NCBI GenBank assembly: GCA_013397865.1
Contig: VZTI01005240.1
Span: 62,001-126,000 of the forward strand
Length of the DNA stretch: 64,000 nucleotides
Direction: 5' to 3'
From: Struthidea cinerea
Lineage: Eukaryota > Chordata > Aves > Passeriformes > Corcoracidae
Part shown: piece after piece, positions 22,542-34,580 of the stretch
How positions within the stretch are numbered: the first letter of the stretch is position 1
Layout: each line of letters begins with the position of its first letter
Notes under the pieces: model-generated
Seen by the model: the letters and a program-made list of their open reading frames with translations, nothing else
Database searches by the model: none
Told to the model about the DNA's origin: nothing
Made by a program: the position numbers and the translations under genes

Positions 22542-25126
22542 CTCAGCACCTTGCCTTGCCCAGCCACCTTCCTAATTCAAACACACCCAGATTACAAAGT
22601 TTATATCTGTGAACAACATCTTCACATGCAGAAATAAAGTCAATTCCAAGCTTTGGCATTTGCAGGAGTTGAGCCTGAAGTGTTAAAGTACAAACACTTT
22701 CTGATCAGCCATTCCCTTGATAACAGATGGCCCAATCTATGCTCCAAGATTGTCTTTAACTCTGTCTGACCCAACATAAAACCAAATGTTCATAAACTGC
22801 AGTTCTCCATAGCCCAAGATGTCCATTTTTGGCTGTAAATCTGGAGCACATGCTGTTATCTGAGATTTGTAAGTCATGTGCGATACAGGGAGGTGCATTA
22901 TCTTACTTGGGGGGTGTCTGATCGACACAGGCAGAGCAGTGCCTCCGCCAGCACCTCCGGCTTCTCCAGGGAAACTTTCTCTGCCAGTGTTCTCAATGTG
23001 ATAAAGTCATTTTCTTATTTCCCTGGGTAACACCTCAACTTATACCTTGGGTAAATATACCAAGCCTAAGCCACAGGAATCACATTGCGCTTGGATGGGA
23101 AGGGGCCCCCTTGTATCTCACTAGAATTTTGGTACAAGGCCTGCAGGGATGGAAGCTGCTTCTTTCCATTGGCATTAGTGTTGCCTCAAGGGCAGGAGAG
23201 CAGAGAAAAAATGACAGATGTAGAGCCCATGGAGCTGCTGGAATAACACCTCGAAGTTAATGAATTGTGAGGAATCGAACTACGGCTCAGATGTCTGGCT
23301 GGAAACATTCTTCCCCAGGATTCATTCAGCTACTAATGGGTTGTGCCACACACTGCTGCTGAGAAAGGAACTGGGAGATATCTCCAACTGGGTGCTTGGC
23401 ACACCCTCATTTAAGGAGGAAAAGGGCTGGATCTGCTATTTCTGATAAAGTCACAAATTCTGTTAATCAAATGGATGCAAAAAAAGGATCACCTTTCTTA
23501 TAACGCATTAAACTTTTGTCTCAGGCTTCAAAATAAGAAAATAAGAGAGAATTTGTTTTTAAGGTGTCCATAAAAATAGACAAATGTTCAGGTTTCATTG
23601 ATGCAAAAAATGTGTCTTTTCACAGGCATTAATTTTTGCAGAGCAGGGGGAAGGGGAGCTCCTAATCTGTTTATACTAGGATTAATATTAGGAGTGAGTT
23701 AGTTTTTCCAAGGTTCAGCAGAGCATGAGGGGGAAAGCAAAACAAAACTTATTTTCAGGAATGTTTACCAATGGGTTCTGGTCATGATTTGTGTTTTGAA
23801 ACTTGGGAGGCCAGTTTTTGAGCTTCACTGTTAGTGTTTAATTTAAGGATTAGGAATTATTGAGTTAGGTTCATTAAAATAGCTGGGTTTTGTCCTTCGA
23901 AAATTTAAGAAAACATGGTGTAAGCCTTGGAAAGAAGGTCTCTTTCTGGGTAACAACAGCCTCATTCAGCTCTAAGCATATGGCTGTCTTTGTTTTAGAA
24001 ACCTGTGTTAAAATAAGGATAAGGCTTCCCATTCCAGCAGAACCATCAGTTCTGTTCTCAGGGATTTACGTAGCTCTCAATAATACTGGTTTAAGCCTTG
24101 AGAAATCTACTGAGATTCCAGCATATTAAAGCTACTGTGATGGGAGTAATTTCTTCCCTAAATTTCAGGTTCGGTTCCCAGTTTGAAGAGAGGAAAGTGT
24201 GAAGCACCAACATCACAGGCAGGATAAGGCTGGCAAAGGGCAGCTCTTAACTCTCTGTGAGGAGAGGATGAAGATACTTAAATATTAAAAGAAAACCCAA
24301 ATCAAACCTTGGGGAGGGACTAGTCCCAGATCTCAGTATGAGGACAGCCTCTTGGGAATGCATGAAGAGGACAAAGGTGCTTGTCCCATTGCAATGGGCT
24401 ATTCCACAAAAGGCAGAATGAATTCCCATGCCCTGGTGCAGGAGGAGGACAAGGCTCCTCCAGGGGCAAACCTCACTCCCTGAGCTTCACAAGTGATTTA
24501 CAGCAGTCTGTGTGGCTTTGTGCCTATGCATGGCAGGATCTTTGCACTGCCATTCTCAGCAGGTCCAGTTCTGCCTTCAGCCACTTTAATGTACCAGAAT
24601 TCAAAGCAGCTGTCCCTTACAGCATGGGCTAGGATCAGCCCCAACTTGTCTACGTGTGGTTGTGCTCACAAATGTCCCATTAATTGAGAACAGTCCTCAG
24701 TGGGTTCTCATTTCAAGAAGAGTTTTAGAAGTTTGGGTCACTGTAAACAGAATTGTGCTCTCCTGTGTTTTGGGTGTTTTACAGCAACTCGGCTCTTTTT
24801 TTCTGCAGCCCAACCAGCTGACTGTAGCTGGCAGGAAGACAGTGAATCCATTTTACAATGACTTTCAAAGTTTCAAAATGTGTTTTGGATCTGCCTCAGA
24901 GTGAAAACAAAACCTTTTGAACTTTTTTGTACTGTGAAGTCATGTCAAGGCCGTTTTTGCCTGGGAAGACTCTGAGCTTCCTTCTGTGATGCAGTCTGCG
25001 AAGACAGCCTTGGCACTGCTGCTGGGTGTCAGGTGGCAGCTCAGAGCTCTGGAAACAGCAACTCAACAAGGTATAGAAAGACCTGGAAACCTTCAGATAT
25101 GGCTACAGATCTAGCTGATTCCTAGA

Positions 25127-25280
25127 CCAGAGAAGCTGTGGATGCCCCATCCTTGAAAGTGCTCGAAGCCAGGTTGGGTGGGGCCCTGAGCCATCTGTTT
25201 TAGTGGAAGGCGTCCCTGCCCATGGCATGGGGCCTGGAATGAGATGGTCTTTAAGGCCAATTCTGTGATTCTGTGATTCT
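25127..25280 (+). mobile_element. CR1 LINE 3' fragment (ATTCTGTG-tail type)
   Basis: 'ccagagaagctgtggatgcc', 'agtgctcgaagccaggttggg', 'gtggaaggcgtccctgccc' and 'ggaatgagatggtctttaagg' are the landmarks of the last 150 bases of CR1. They are followed by two ATTCTGTG units (25260-25276). An internal deletion removed the 'cccttccaaccc' box just before the tail. Confidence 0.92.
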
Positions 25281-26098
25281 ACTCTGGATAGCTTCTCCTA
25301 AGTGGGATAGCTGCTGTGACTTTTCTCAGGAATGCTACAGCTCTTCCTAATGGTGTAAGGTCACAGTGACATTGAATTTCTGTAACAACAAGCCAGCCAT
25401 GGAAAAAGTGGATTTGAATCCCGATTCCCGGCCCCACATTTCACTTTTACACATACCACCAGCTTGCTGATGTAGATGCCACTCTGCTCATCTTTCCATG
25501 CTTAGCAGGGGGAGATACACTGTGAAATAACTAAATAAAAATGAAGAATCAAAAAAAAAGCCTTTTCAGGGTTGAAACCACCTCTTTTTCTTCCTTGTGT
25601 TTTTATATTCTTCTAACATCTCTGCTTCATTTGTTGTTTAAGAGAGATAAACTTACTGAAAAATGCAAGCCCTGGTGCAGAAAATACCAATTCTAAGTTG
25701 ATTTTTCCAAGCAGAGACACTGACTATGCCTTATTTGTACTCAGTGGTGTATGTCAGCTGTCACATACTTTCAGACCTGTGAGGAATTACACCAGCATTG
25801 GATTATAGTGTACTTAATTTTGAAGAGAGGAGAAGCTGTAGTACTGTAATCATTATTTAAACCATATCCTTTTGATTTCTTGGATGCCAGGCTCCCATTC
25901 ACACATAGCATATCATGCAGTCAAAAATAAGGGGTCTGCCTTTGAGGGGAAAAAAATAAACAACACTTTTTTTTTTCAGATGAATTACTCACTTTTTTTT
26001 TTGCATAAAAAACATGATTTCAGCTAGAGAGGGGGAGAAAGAAAATTTGAAAATGTGATCTTTCAAACACAGGGGCTTCCTGTGAAACATGACTCCAT

Positions 26099-26170
26099 GT
26101 GTCAGGTGCTGTGACAGCACAAAGCTTCTCCCTGAAGAACTTTCAATCTGAATAGAAGACAGAAAAACAC
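26099..26170 (+). repeat. Possible ancient interspersed repeat, copy 1
   Basis: 'gtgtcaggtgctgtgacagc' followed by 'ccctgaagaactttcaatctg' and 'aatagaagacag' has the wording of a very old amniote repeat (gtgccaggcactgt ... gagcttacaatctaa ... agacag). The locus at 34508-34580 has the same order of parts. I cannot name the family with confidence. Confidence 0.35.
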
Positions 26171-28162
26171 CATATTTTTAGTATATATCCTTGTATACCC
26201 CAAATGGAGAAATAAACCAGTGAGAGAGTGGATGTTTTATCAGAAATATGTCAGTTTGAAAAGGAAGCCTCTCTGGGAACGCAGTCAGATGCATTAACCA
26301 CAAGATTATCATTCTTAGTTATTATCTTTTCAAAAAATTTCACATCATAATTTCTGCCATTCTGGTTAATACCACATTAAATGGAAAAAGCAACCTACTT
26401 GTCACATAAATTACTAGAGCAGACCTGCCACCAGTTACCCATAAGGGTGCACTGCCTGTTTTACAACCTTGATGATGCTGTGAGGCTTATGAAGTCCACG
26501 TGGTTCACCCAGGCGTTACCTCCACACAACCTTTGCCATCTCTTTCTGCCTCACACACCAATTATTTCCACACATTGTTGTAGAGCTCATTTTACACTCT
26601 AGGATTAACTAAGAGTCAGATTCAAACACGGTACCCAATCAACTGGACATCAAGGCATTGTCCAAAGAGCTGGCAAACACCAAATGCCCAGCAGCCCTTC
26701 CAGATGGAGATTAGTTATTTTCCCCTTGCCCATCCATCTCCCTTTTCCCCCATCAAACATAACTGGGCACCTATGATTTCTTAGCCACAAAGTACGTGGT
26801 TTATATTTGAAGAGAGGCATTTGTAAGAAAGATGACAGATTCACGTAAGCATCCAGTGAACTCATACTGTCTTCTTCAATGTTTATATTAACTTATTATG
26901 CTCTACTGTTCTCAAATAATTACATAACTATCCACAGTCATTTCAAACAGCCCTTCAACCCACATCAGCCTCGTGTATAAACATTGGTGCTTTACACAGT
27001 CATTTTGTATGAAATTTGTCTGCAGGGCAACAGTTTGCTGCACTGTATGCCTTTTGTGAGATGACTCAGACAGCAGTTAAGACTCAAAGTGCTTTTGATT
27101 CCCTTGCAAACAATCTGTCTGCCTTCCCTGCTATCTGAAGCCCAAGATCTAAGAAGGGGTTGCCCAGTATGGTCTGTGTCCCGAGTCCTGCTGATAAATC
27201 ACTGAGCTGCAAATTACAGACACAAACAGATCCCAGGCATCTGGACCCCTCGCTCCACAACTGCAGGCACAGTCTTCCATCATTTCTTCTGAACAGGTCC
27301 AATTTCAGCTCAAGCACCCATTGTTAATGGGTCAGATGCTGCAAGGCTGCAAGAATATGGTTCTGTGCCCAAGCAGCATTAATTTTTGTCTCATTTGGGG
27401 TCATTAACTTGGGCTCAGCCCTGCCCCAACCATAAATGAAGGAAAACACAGCCTATCTGGAAAGATTTGGTGGCTTTCTGCCCTTTGAGGAGCAGTCCCA
27501 TGCAGTAAAATAAAAAAGACCTGAAACTCCAGAAAACGATGCAAAACAACCTAATTCTCAAAGAGACAAGGCTGCCTCTTTTGAAAAACTGCAGGCCCTC
27601 TTAAAAGCAGGAGTGCATAGGATGAGTCACTGTCTGACTTCCCACCCTGCTTGTGGGCAGGGAAGGTGGTGAAACAGTCCAGCAGAAAAAAATGTGTCAT
27701 CGTGACAAGCCTGTTCTTCTCACAGTGTGAAAAGTGCCCGGGAGGCAGTGAATCCCAGCACCAGGAGCAATTAGGCACTGGGCGTAAGGACTGGCAGAAA
27801 GCATAAGCATCATGTAATTCGAGTTTAAGACCTTTTAAAACACATAGGAGAAACCTGAGCCAATGTCTTTGGCCTCGGGACAGATTCATGTCCCTCCACC
27901 TTCATCTTTAAGTGTTGCAGTTTTATCTGAAAAGGAAGGGGATTTTGCACAGCACTAGCCCCTTATTACTTGAAAAGAAAACAGAGAAATTTTGCTGATT
28001 TCTCTCCAAATTTGAAGAAATGGACACTTCTGCCCTTCCTCTCACTGGCAGGAGGGGTTGTGGTCTTTGTTCTTTGAAAGGGAGAAAGATGAAAACCTGT
28101 GGGCTGAGTAAAGAACATTTTTCCGTTGTCTCTTTCACAGTGACACATCCTCTTATTGTACG

Positions 28163-28196
28163 TACACACAAACACACATGAACACACAGACACACA
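28163..28196 (+). repeat. Degenerate CA microsatellite
   Basis: CA units interrupted every 6-9 bases by A, TG or G ('acacacaaacacacatgaac'). The interruptions suggest an old, stabilised microsatellite. Confidence 0.8.
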
Positions 28197-28230
28197 TTTT
28201 CTATTTCATTAAAAAACATTCTGGTAACAA

Positions 28231-29199
28231 TCAGAGGCAGCTCATAAATGTCGTATTTCGAAAAGCATAATGCGCAATTCTCTCCTTAGAGCAGTTTTTA
28301 TGACAAACAGTATACCAATGTTTGTGTATAATTTCTAGGACTATAAAATAACTTTTTATGGCTCTTGGGCTAATATCTGAAAAGTAGAGTACATTTTCAT
28401 ATGAAATTCTTTCATAGTATTTAAAGCACAATATCCTCTGCCAGTCCACCCTCCCTCTCCTCATTTCTCTTTCTATGCAAAACCATGTGACAAAAAGCAA
28501 AGTGCTTTTAAGAAGCGTGCCTCTGGCCTGGAGCCAGCCCCTCTTTTTCTTTTTTTTTCTTTCTCTTTTTTTGGTTTTGCCAGTTGAAGCTGACAGATAT
28601 CTATAGCAAACAGTTAACATATATAAACATGTCAGCTGTAAAACAAATACACTTTGAAAGAAAACAGAGAGCTGGAGTGGTTCATGCTGCAAGACAATGT
28701 TGGTGCAATTAGCAGACACAGGGTGTGGGGTCTTCAGGGCACGTTTGGCAGGTCTACCCAAGGTAGAAGTACATTTCTTCTTCACTCTGTCAAATCCTGT
28801 GTGGATGGCATGGAAAAAAGACAGGCCCCTGGTGTCACAGCCACCATCTGGCGCAGATGAAAAGAAGACATAAGCAGTTTTTGCTGCTGAGGAGGTGTGC
28901 ATGAGAGACAGCTGCAAGCACGCATTCCAGGGATACATTTCGCAGGTCGAACGAGCTAAATCGTCACTGAATTGCAACCACTTAGAGGCTTGATCCTGCA
29001 AAGCTTCTGCCGGATGCTGAGCCCTCCTCCCCCTGCTCCAGTGAGGCTTTCCTCTGCTGCTTATTATTGCGTGGCACTTGATGTGGTCGTAAATGAACGG
29101 GACTGAATTAATTACAGACAGGAAAGAAGACCAGTTAGGAAAAACAATTAGCACTGTGGGCTGGTGCAGTGCACTGTGGGCAGGCTCACAGCATCCCAC
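28231..29199 (-). other. Longest open frame of the window, 322 codons, unrecognised
   Basis: A stop-free minus-strand frame that starts at a GTG if taken to its full length. The first ATG is codon 88 (28936-28938), which would give 235 residues. No family is recognised. Residues 177-199 are hydrophobic and could form a membrane segment; a Lys/Arg cluster at about 208-220 follows. The basic cluster is simply the translation of the pyrimidine tract at 28539-28573, which argues against real coding function. No Kozak context, splice sites or neighbouring exons are evident. Frames of this length are rarely expected by chance at this base composition, so it deserves a check. The likeliest reading is non-coding sequence, possibly a conserved element, that happens to lack stops. 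An uncharacterised single-exon gene or exon is a minor alternative. Confidence 0.15.
28539..28573 (+). repeat. CT-rich tract
   Basis: Thirty-five bases of almost pure T with C interruptions. It encodes the Lys/Arg run in the open frame on the opposite strand. Confidence 0.8.
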
Positions 29200-29680
29200 C
29201 AGTGAGGAGTCACCTCAGCACCACAGTCACCTATAAGGTCATGGGATGTTGACCACAGAGGGACACACGAGGTTGGGGCAAAACCCAAAGGGTAATGAGC
29301 AGAGAGGGGGAGAAGGATGTCTTGCTTGGATCTGCTCCCTGCTCTGCTGAAGGGCACATCCCCTCACTGAGCACTGCTTTTTATTGGGACAGAGGTGTTC
29401 AAGGGCCCAGACTTGTAATTTTTGGCACTGCTGTTATCAGACTGGATGAGGAAAATAACCATTTTAGCCTGCCTGTCAGTCAATGAGTGGGACTGGCATC
29501 CTTCAACAGCAGCTCACGGTGGACTTTGGTGTCCATGATGCCACGAGATGAATCCAGCCTCTGCTGAGCTCATGCCCAGAGGTTCAACTTCTTGATGGGC
29601 CCTATAAAGCAGTCTAGCACAGACCAGACACCAGGGTGGCTCCAGGCCATCAAACCCTAACAATAGGTTAAGAATAGACT
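29200..29680. other. Unique sequence, no gene seen
   Basis: Moderately GC-rich single-copy DNA with only short open frames on both strands. No repeat landmarks or RNA gene were recognised. Confidence 0.4.
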
Positions 29681-29704
29681 AAACAGATAATTAAACAGAT
29701 AATT
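29681..29704 (+). repeat. 12-bp exact tandem duplication
   Basis: AAACAGATAATT is repeated twice head to tail, immediately before the old CR1 relic. It contains two GATA-type AGATAA cores. Replication slippage is the simplest explanation. Confidence 0.85.
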
Positions 29705-30030
29705 AATTCAGCTCTCAAACAGGCTAGGAGTGCAATTGAATGGACTCAGATTGCCCAGGCTGGGAAAGACACCACTGTAGGGGATATGATAGAGATCGCA
29801 AGACTGGAAAATATGAATAGAAGATGACTGTTTGCTGTGTCTTCTAATACAAGAGCCAGGGGACATCAGATGAAACTAGTTAGTGGCAAGTTCAGAGAAA
29901 AAAAAAGAAACAAAAGAAGAGCAATTTTCCCCAGTGTGTAGTTCAGAGGGGGAGCTCTTTGACATAGGGCGACCACATACAATCATGGCAGGAAAATAAT
30001 TTAAAGGCTATTGAAGCCAGAAATTCCTCC
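29700..30030 (+). mobile_element. Ancient, diverged CR1 LINE relic
   Basis: 'ggggatatgatagagatcgc', 'gagccaggggacatcagatg', 'aaactagttagtggcaagttc' and 'gaaacaaaagaagagc' follow in the order seen in the old amniote CR1 group common in turtles (ggggatatgatagag ... aggggtcaccaaatgaaatta ... ggcagcaggtt ... caaaaggaagtatttctt). Divergence and indels are high, and neither end can be fixed exactly. It marks an insertion much older than the CR1 copies with intact tails. Confidence 0.75.
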
Positions 30031-30770
30031 GCTGGCTCAGGGCAGAGCGAAGGCTGACAGGGTCTGGCAAGTGCGGTGCAGGACATTGCTGGGCACTGGC
30101 CCTGCTCACACCTCAGCGTCCCTGGGGGGCACAGGGCAGGCCTGCCTCGGATGGAAGATCAGCATAGGACCAGTGTCTGTGTCCCACTGAAACAGCGTGA
30201 AATTCACATTTGAAATCGCAGCCCAAAAGGTTATTACCAGCACAGATCCTGCCTGTAGCTGGAGGGGAAGGTACACACCTCAGAGTCCTTTGCACAGTCC
30301 AGCCAGCGATACCTGAGCATCCTGGGAGCTGAATCTTCTGGAAAAAATTAAATCTGGAGAAAGGAGGGGCTTCGTCTTTCGGATGCCTCCCAGGGACACA
30401 GATGAAACCTTTCTTCTTTTGTGATGGGAAGAAAAGAGGGATTAACAGCAGTGATGGGTGAAATTCAAACACTTTGCAGGTTTCGTTCAATTTGGGTAAG
30501 TCTGAAACAGATCTGGGATGGAATTTAAGCAATACACAGATTTCAGAAAATGCCTTCCATCAAAGGGATTTCCCACACCTCAGCTTGCTTTTATTTAATG
30601 CAGAAATAAATAAGGATGAAAGCAAATGTTTTTGACTGCAAGAATACTTAAGATGTGATTCACCAATAAGGAAATACTTTACAGAAAAGTAATTTTTAAT
30701 TACCTTTTAATTTTTACCAGAAAGGTGAGGTTTTTGAAAAGCCATTTTAAACAAGTTAGATTTTTAATTC

Positions 30771-30812
30771 CCTTTCTTCTTTCCTTCCTTCCTTCTTCCC
30801 TTCCTTCCTTTC
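30771..30812 (+). repeat. (TTCC)n microsatellite
   Basis: Imperfect TTCC units ('ttccttccttccttc', then 'cccttccttcctttc'). The other strand is a pure GGAA array; GGAA is also the ETS-family core. Confidence 0.9.
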
Positions 30813-31410
30813 TAATGCACATTTTTATGCTCATTATTCCCTCATCCTACTCCCTCTACTGCTAAAAAAAGAATGAAAACAATTTCTGAACCCTTTGAGA
30901 AAACTGCTGTTCACTTAAACCTACTGGAAAAAAAATAAAAGAAAAAATTTTAAAATGTGAAACTGTGTGGAAAACAAAACTTCTTTTTTAATGCCTTTCT
31001 ACCTGAAATATGGGGGGAAAAACACATGCAGAAATACTTTGAAAAGTGGGCTGCCTCTACTTTTGACTTTCCCACTGCAGGCATGGGAGATTTGATAGGT
31101 CTCACCTAACCCATGGAGGGGCAAGTGAGATATCACCTGCTAAAGGATAATATCAGAGGTTCCATGGTCCCTGGTTAGATCTGCTTTTACAGACACACAG
31201 GAAGTCTGCAGCAGAAAAGGGATTAAGAACAAGACTTAAATGAGTGACCTCTCCCACCCCCAAACTAGCCTATCTCATTTCTTTCTCTTTCCCAACAGAA
31301 AACACATGCTGCTGATGGGGACAGCGAAAGGGAAGGTGACCCCTGAGACCACTGAGCTGTTCTGGGGAGATGAAGCAGACAATGCCATGAAAGCAGAAGC
31401 AGCATTGTGA

Positions 31411-31440
31411 TTTTCCTTTTCTTTTTTCTTTTTTTTTTTT
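31411..31440 (+). repeat. T-rich homopolymeric tract
   Basis: Thirty bases of T with four C interruptions, ending in twelve T. No poly(A)-signal context on the minus strand was found to suggest a retrocopy. Confidence 0.8.
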
Positions 31441-32362
31441 GGCTCCTCAAATATTTTCAGCAATAAAAATGCACCTGATTTCCACCCAGCTCCAGTCTAG
31501 CATGGGACCTGCTAATCTCCCCAGTAGCTCAGAGAGTCCCCATGGCAGTGGTGTCTCCTTTTCTGGGCCCTTTTCTGGTCCCTGCTGCACAGCAGTCCCC
31601 TGATCCTGGGGCCAAATCCTGAGCCAGCACACGTTGAGGTGATGCCGACTGACACCGGCTGAAGATTAGTCCCCTGAGATTAACTGCTAACTTTATAGCT
31701 CTGGTTTCAGGGTGGGATTTTCCAAAGCACCTGTTTGGTACATATATATGTAACAGAGCAGGAGAAACTGCATAGATGGCTTTATCCCCCTCCATGAAGT
31801 AACATAAACAAGTTGAGTCTTTTATTTCAATTCATGAGAAAATCACCTTCCAAATAATAAAAATATCCAGAGAAGCTTTCTGCCGGTTCAGCAAAGCAGC
31901 ATGCTGCTTACACTAAGCCGCTTGAGAAGAGGCTTCGACCCCAAGGCAAACATCTGTGGAAGTTTTATGAGAGCCTAGAACAAGAGCCAGCAGCGGACAT
32001 CTGTGGGCTTCTTTTGGACCAAGCACAAGAGATCCCAGTATCTATTGTATGAGGAAGGATTGCTGGATGTCATGGGCTTCATAGCTAGAGGTGAGGAAAC
32101 CCTCAGAGCTCCCTTAGCTGGAACATAACCGCCTGAGTTTTCTGACTCTTCCAGATTTATTTTCTGTACGAAAACTCCTTAAAGAAGAAAATAAAGGGAT
32201 GGTCAATTTATAGATAGACGAACTCGGCATGATTTCCAATAACCTGCCTTGATCTTAATTCCTTAAGCCTTAGCAATCCTGGACTGGTAATAGCAGTACC
32301 TGCAATAAAGCAGGGCGCTGTTTGGAATTGCATCTCAACTGCTCACAGATTTCCCTGTCTTA

Positions 32363-32476
32363 ATAGAATCATCGAATTACAGAATTATTTCAGTTGCAAG
32401 GGACCTTAAAAGTCATCTTGTTCCATCTCCCTGTCATGGGCAGGGACACCGTTCCCTAGGCCACTGTTAAGTGCAG
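32363..32476 (-). mobile_element. CR1 LINE 3' fragment
   Basis: On plus it reads 'atagaatcatcgaattacag', 'tcagttgcaagggacctta', 'aaagtcatcttgttccatc', 'catgggcagggacaccg'. This is the reverse complement of the CR1 3' end with a decayed two-unit tail. It stops about 110 bases in, so it is heavily 5'-truncated. Confidence 0.87.
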
Positions 32477-34507
32477 GAGATGTCATACAGCCTCTGGGTC
32501 GTGGGCAGCCACAGGCCTGCCCCTAAGCGTGTGGTACTTGCATGGGTTGTTGTAGGATTTTTTCAGGAAGATATTGGTTTGTTTTCTCTCAGGGCAAATC
32601 CATTGCCTTTTAGGACTGAGTTCTGAGACTCTGTGATCAGAATCTCTCTTGGGGCCGCCAGCATAATAACTTGTCCATGAACTCGTGGGTGACATTGACA
32701 ACATGCTGTAAGACATTGGGATGGTTCAGAAAGCTGAAGGTGCGTGCAAGAGGGAAGAGGGACGTGTGGCTCTTTGGTGCCTCTGGGTCCACCAAGCATG
32801 ATAGCTTGGGCTGCTGAGGAGCCATCATTCCCGAGAACCCCTGGACAAACCAAGCTGACATTGTCTCCCCGGAGCCAGTCGCTGTGCCTGGGCCAAAATA
32901 TAAAGTGGGCTAGGACAAGAACACAAACCGTTCTGTGCTCTTGTTTACTTTACAAGCATAGATGTGAGCAACATGTCTCACCGCAGCCCTGAACTCCAGT
33001 TCAGCTAACTGGAGACTGCGACAGCTGTGGAGAGGAAATGAGCTTGCACGGGTATTCGGCTGCCAGGGTCCCCTTTCAGCTGAAATTAGTGTCAATGGCT
33101 GTTGATGCTACAGGTCATTTCCTGGCTCTCCCGTTAAATCTGGAACTTCAGTGGATTTCCCAATGGTAAAGAGAGGTCTGGCCAGCTTTCCAGCCAGCTT
33201 TTTAGGCTTAGAAGTGTTCCCGTGAGCACTGGAGAGTAATTATGAAGCAGGATGTAACCCATGTCCCACAGAAGTTCATAGCAGAGATTGACAGAGGTAG
33301 GAAAACATGCTGCTGTTTGTGTGGGGCTCTCTCTGCATAGCAAGCAGCAAATGTCACGTACAGAGAGGGAAACAGATATACAGAAAACTCTGTCAGCTGG
33401 AAATCTTAATGCCAGGGATCTAATCCCGGATTGCTGCCAAAGTCAAAGAGTTATTCCAATGCCATTGCCTTAGAGGCTGGGCTTTGTCCTCTGGCTTATC
33501 TTCCAAAGCTGTTCAGGTACCTATGGACACTGTCACCACCACTACAAGGTGAGCCATGCCTCAGTTCGTGGGTGTCAGCTCTGGCCTTTGATGCATGCGT
33601 TTTGTCTCAGTGCAAGCAGCAGAACAGTGAGTGACCATGGAAGAACTGCTGGGTAGCTTGGCTTCTTTTTGTAGTCAACTACCTGTTTTCTGGGACTGTC
33701 TCCTCATTCAAAACATGTGGGCAGCTGCACCAGCACAACTGGGCATCTTCAAACCTTTGAAGCATCAGCTGTCATCCTAGGATCTCCAAATACTGCACTC
33801 AGTATTTGGATCTCATAAGACAGCCGGGATGCTGGGGCTCGAGCTCTCCGCAGGAGTGCCCAGTGTTGCATGGAGGTTGTCTGCTGGTGTGGGGCACTAA
33901 GGTGTAGTTTTGGGGTAGGAAGACCAAAGGCTGCATCCCAACACCCCCATAAATGTGGAGTGGCCACTCACTGAGCACATGAGCAGCCATGGAGCTACTC
34001 ACTGCCTGAAGACTCAGCTAGTCCAACTGGATATTAACCTTTTCTTAGTTCAATTTTCATGATTTTGCTCCATGCAAATTTGAGGCACGTTCTCTTCTCA
34101 CCACTTTTCTGTTGCCTTCTTCCTCTTTTTTTTAAATAAAATTTCCTCTGTGTTAGGGGAAAGTGCCCATGGGTGTATTGGGAAATACAACCTGAGGCAC
34201 TTAGCTGAGGCAAGAACAATCCTGTGGCTCTCAGGCTTGCTGGGGAGAAGCTTCGTGGTTTCTGCTCTGAATTTTCTCTCATATCTCTACACGAGCCCAT
34301 TTCTCCCCGGTTTCTGTGAAGAAGCCCTCTGAGAGCAGCTGGCTAAATTTTGTTCCTAAATTTGGGTGGAGTGAAAACTGCTTTCCCGCAGATGTCACAG
34401 GGAGTTCAGTTTGCCTGGGACAGGGAGGCACTTGTGAAAGCACAACACTTCCTACTGAATTCTTTCTTTGCTGTGCCACGGCCTGACAATGAAGGCTGGG
34501 ATCTCTC

Positions 34508-34580
34508 TGTGCCAGGCAACACATAAAAAACAGAGGGAGAAACTTTTCTCACCCCAGAGTTTGCAGTCTAAACAGATGAA
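34508..34580 (+). repeat. Possible ancient interspersed repeat, copy 2
   Basis: 'gtgccaggcaacacataaaa', then 'ccccagagtttgcagtctaa' and 'acagatgaatactgcag', parallels the order of parts at 26099-26170. The shared core is of the form GARYTTNCARTCTRAAYAGA. Family name uncertain. Confidence 0.35.

Larger units (their letters stand above)
20274..25126. other. Unique sequence with a pyrimidine tract, no gene seen
   Basis: Single-copy DNA. It includes a 12-bp tandem duplication (21726-21749), the pyrimidine tract at 22450-22541, and an inverted repeat CTCCTAAT/ATTAGGAG at 23659-23666 and 23687-23694. No open frame here exceeds about 90 codons. The block 21100-21230 is AT-rich and motif-dense. Confidence 0.45.
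25281..28230. other. Unique sequence, no gene seen
   Basis: Single-copy DNA with T runs near 25968 and 25993. A likely ancient repeat lies at 26099-26170, and a degenerate CA stretch lies at 28163-28196. Frames at 27551-27889 (minus) and 27923-28219 (minus) are short, domainless and read through low-complexity DNA. Confidence 0.45.
30031..32362. other. Unique sequence with simple repeats, no gene seen
   Basis: Single-copy DNA containing the TTCC tract (30771-30812) and a T-rich tract (31411-31440). Frames at 30113-30532 (minus, 139 codons) and 31529-31795 (minus) have no recognisable domain. The stretch 30580-31030 is strongly AT-rich with many short A and T runs. Confidence 0.45.

Noticed and set aside
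23659..23694. Inverted repeat CTCCTAAT/ATTAGGAG considered as a hairpin RNA
   Set aside because: The stem is only 8 bp with a 20-base loop, too short for a miRNA precursor.
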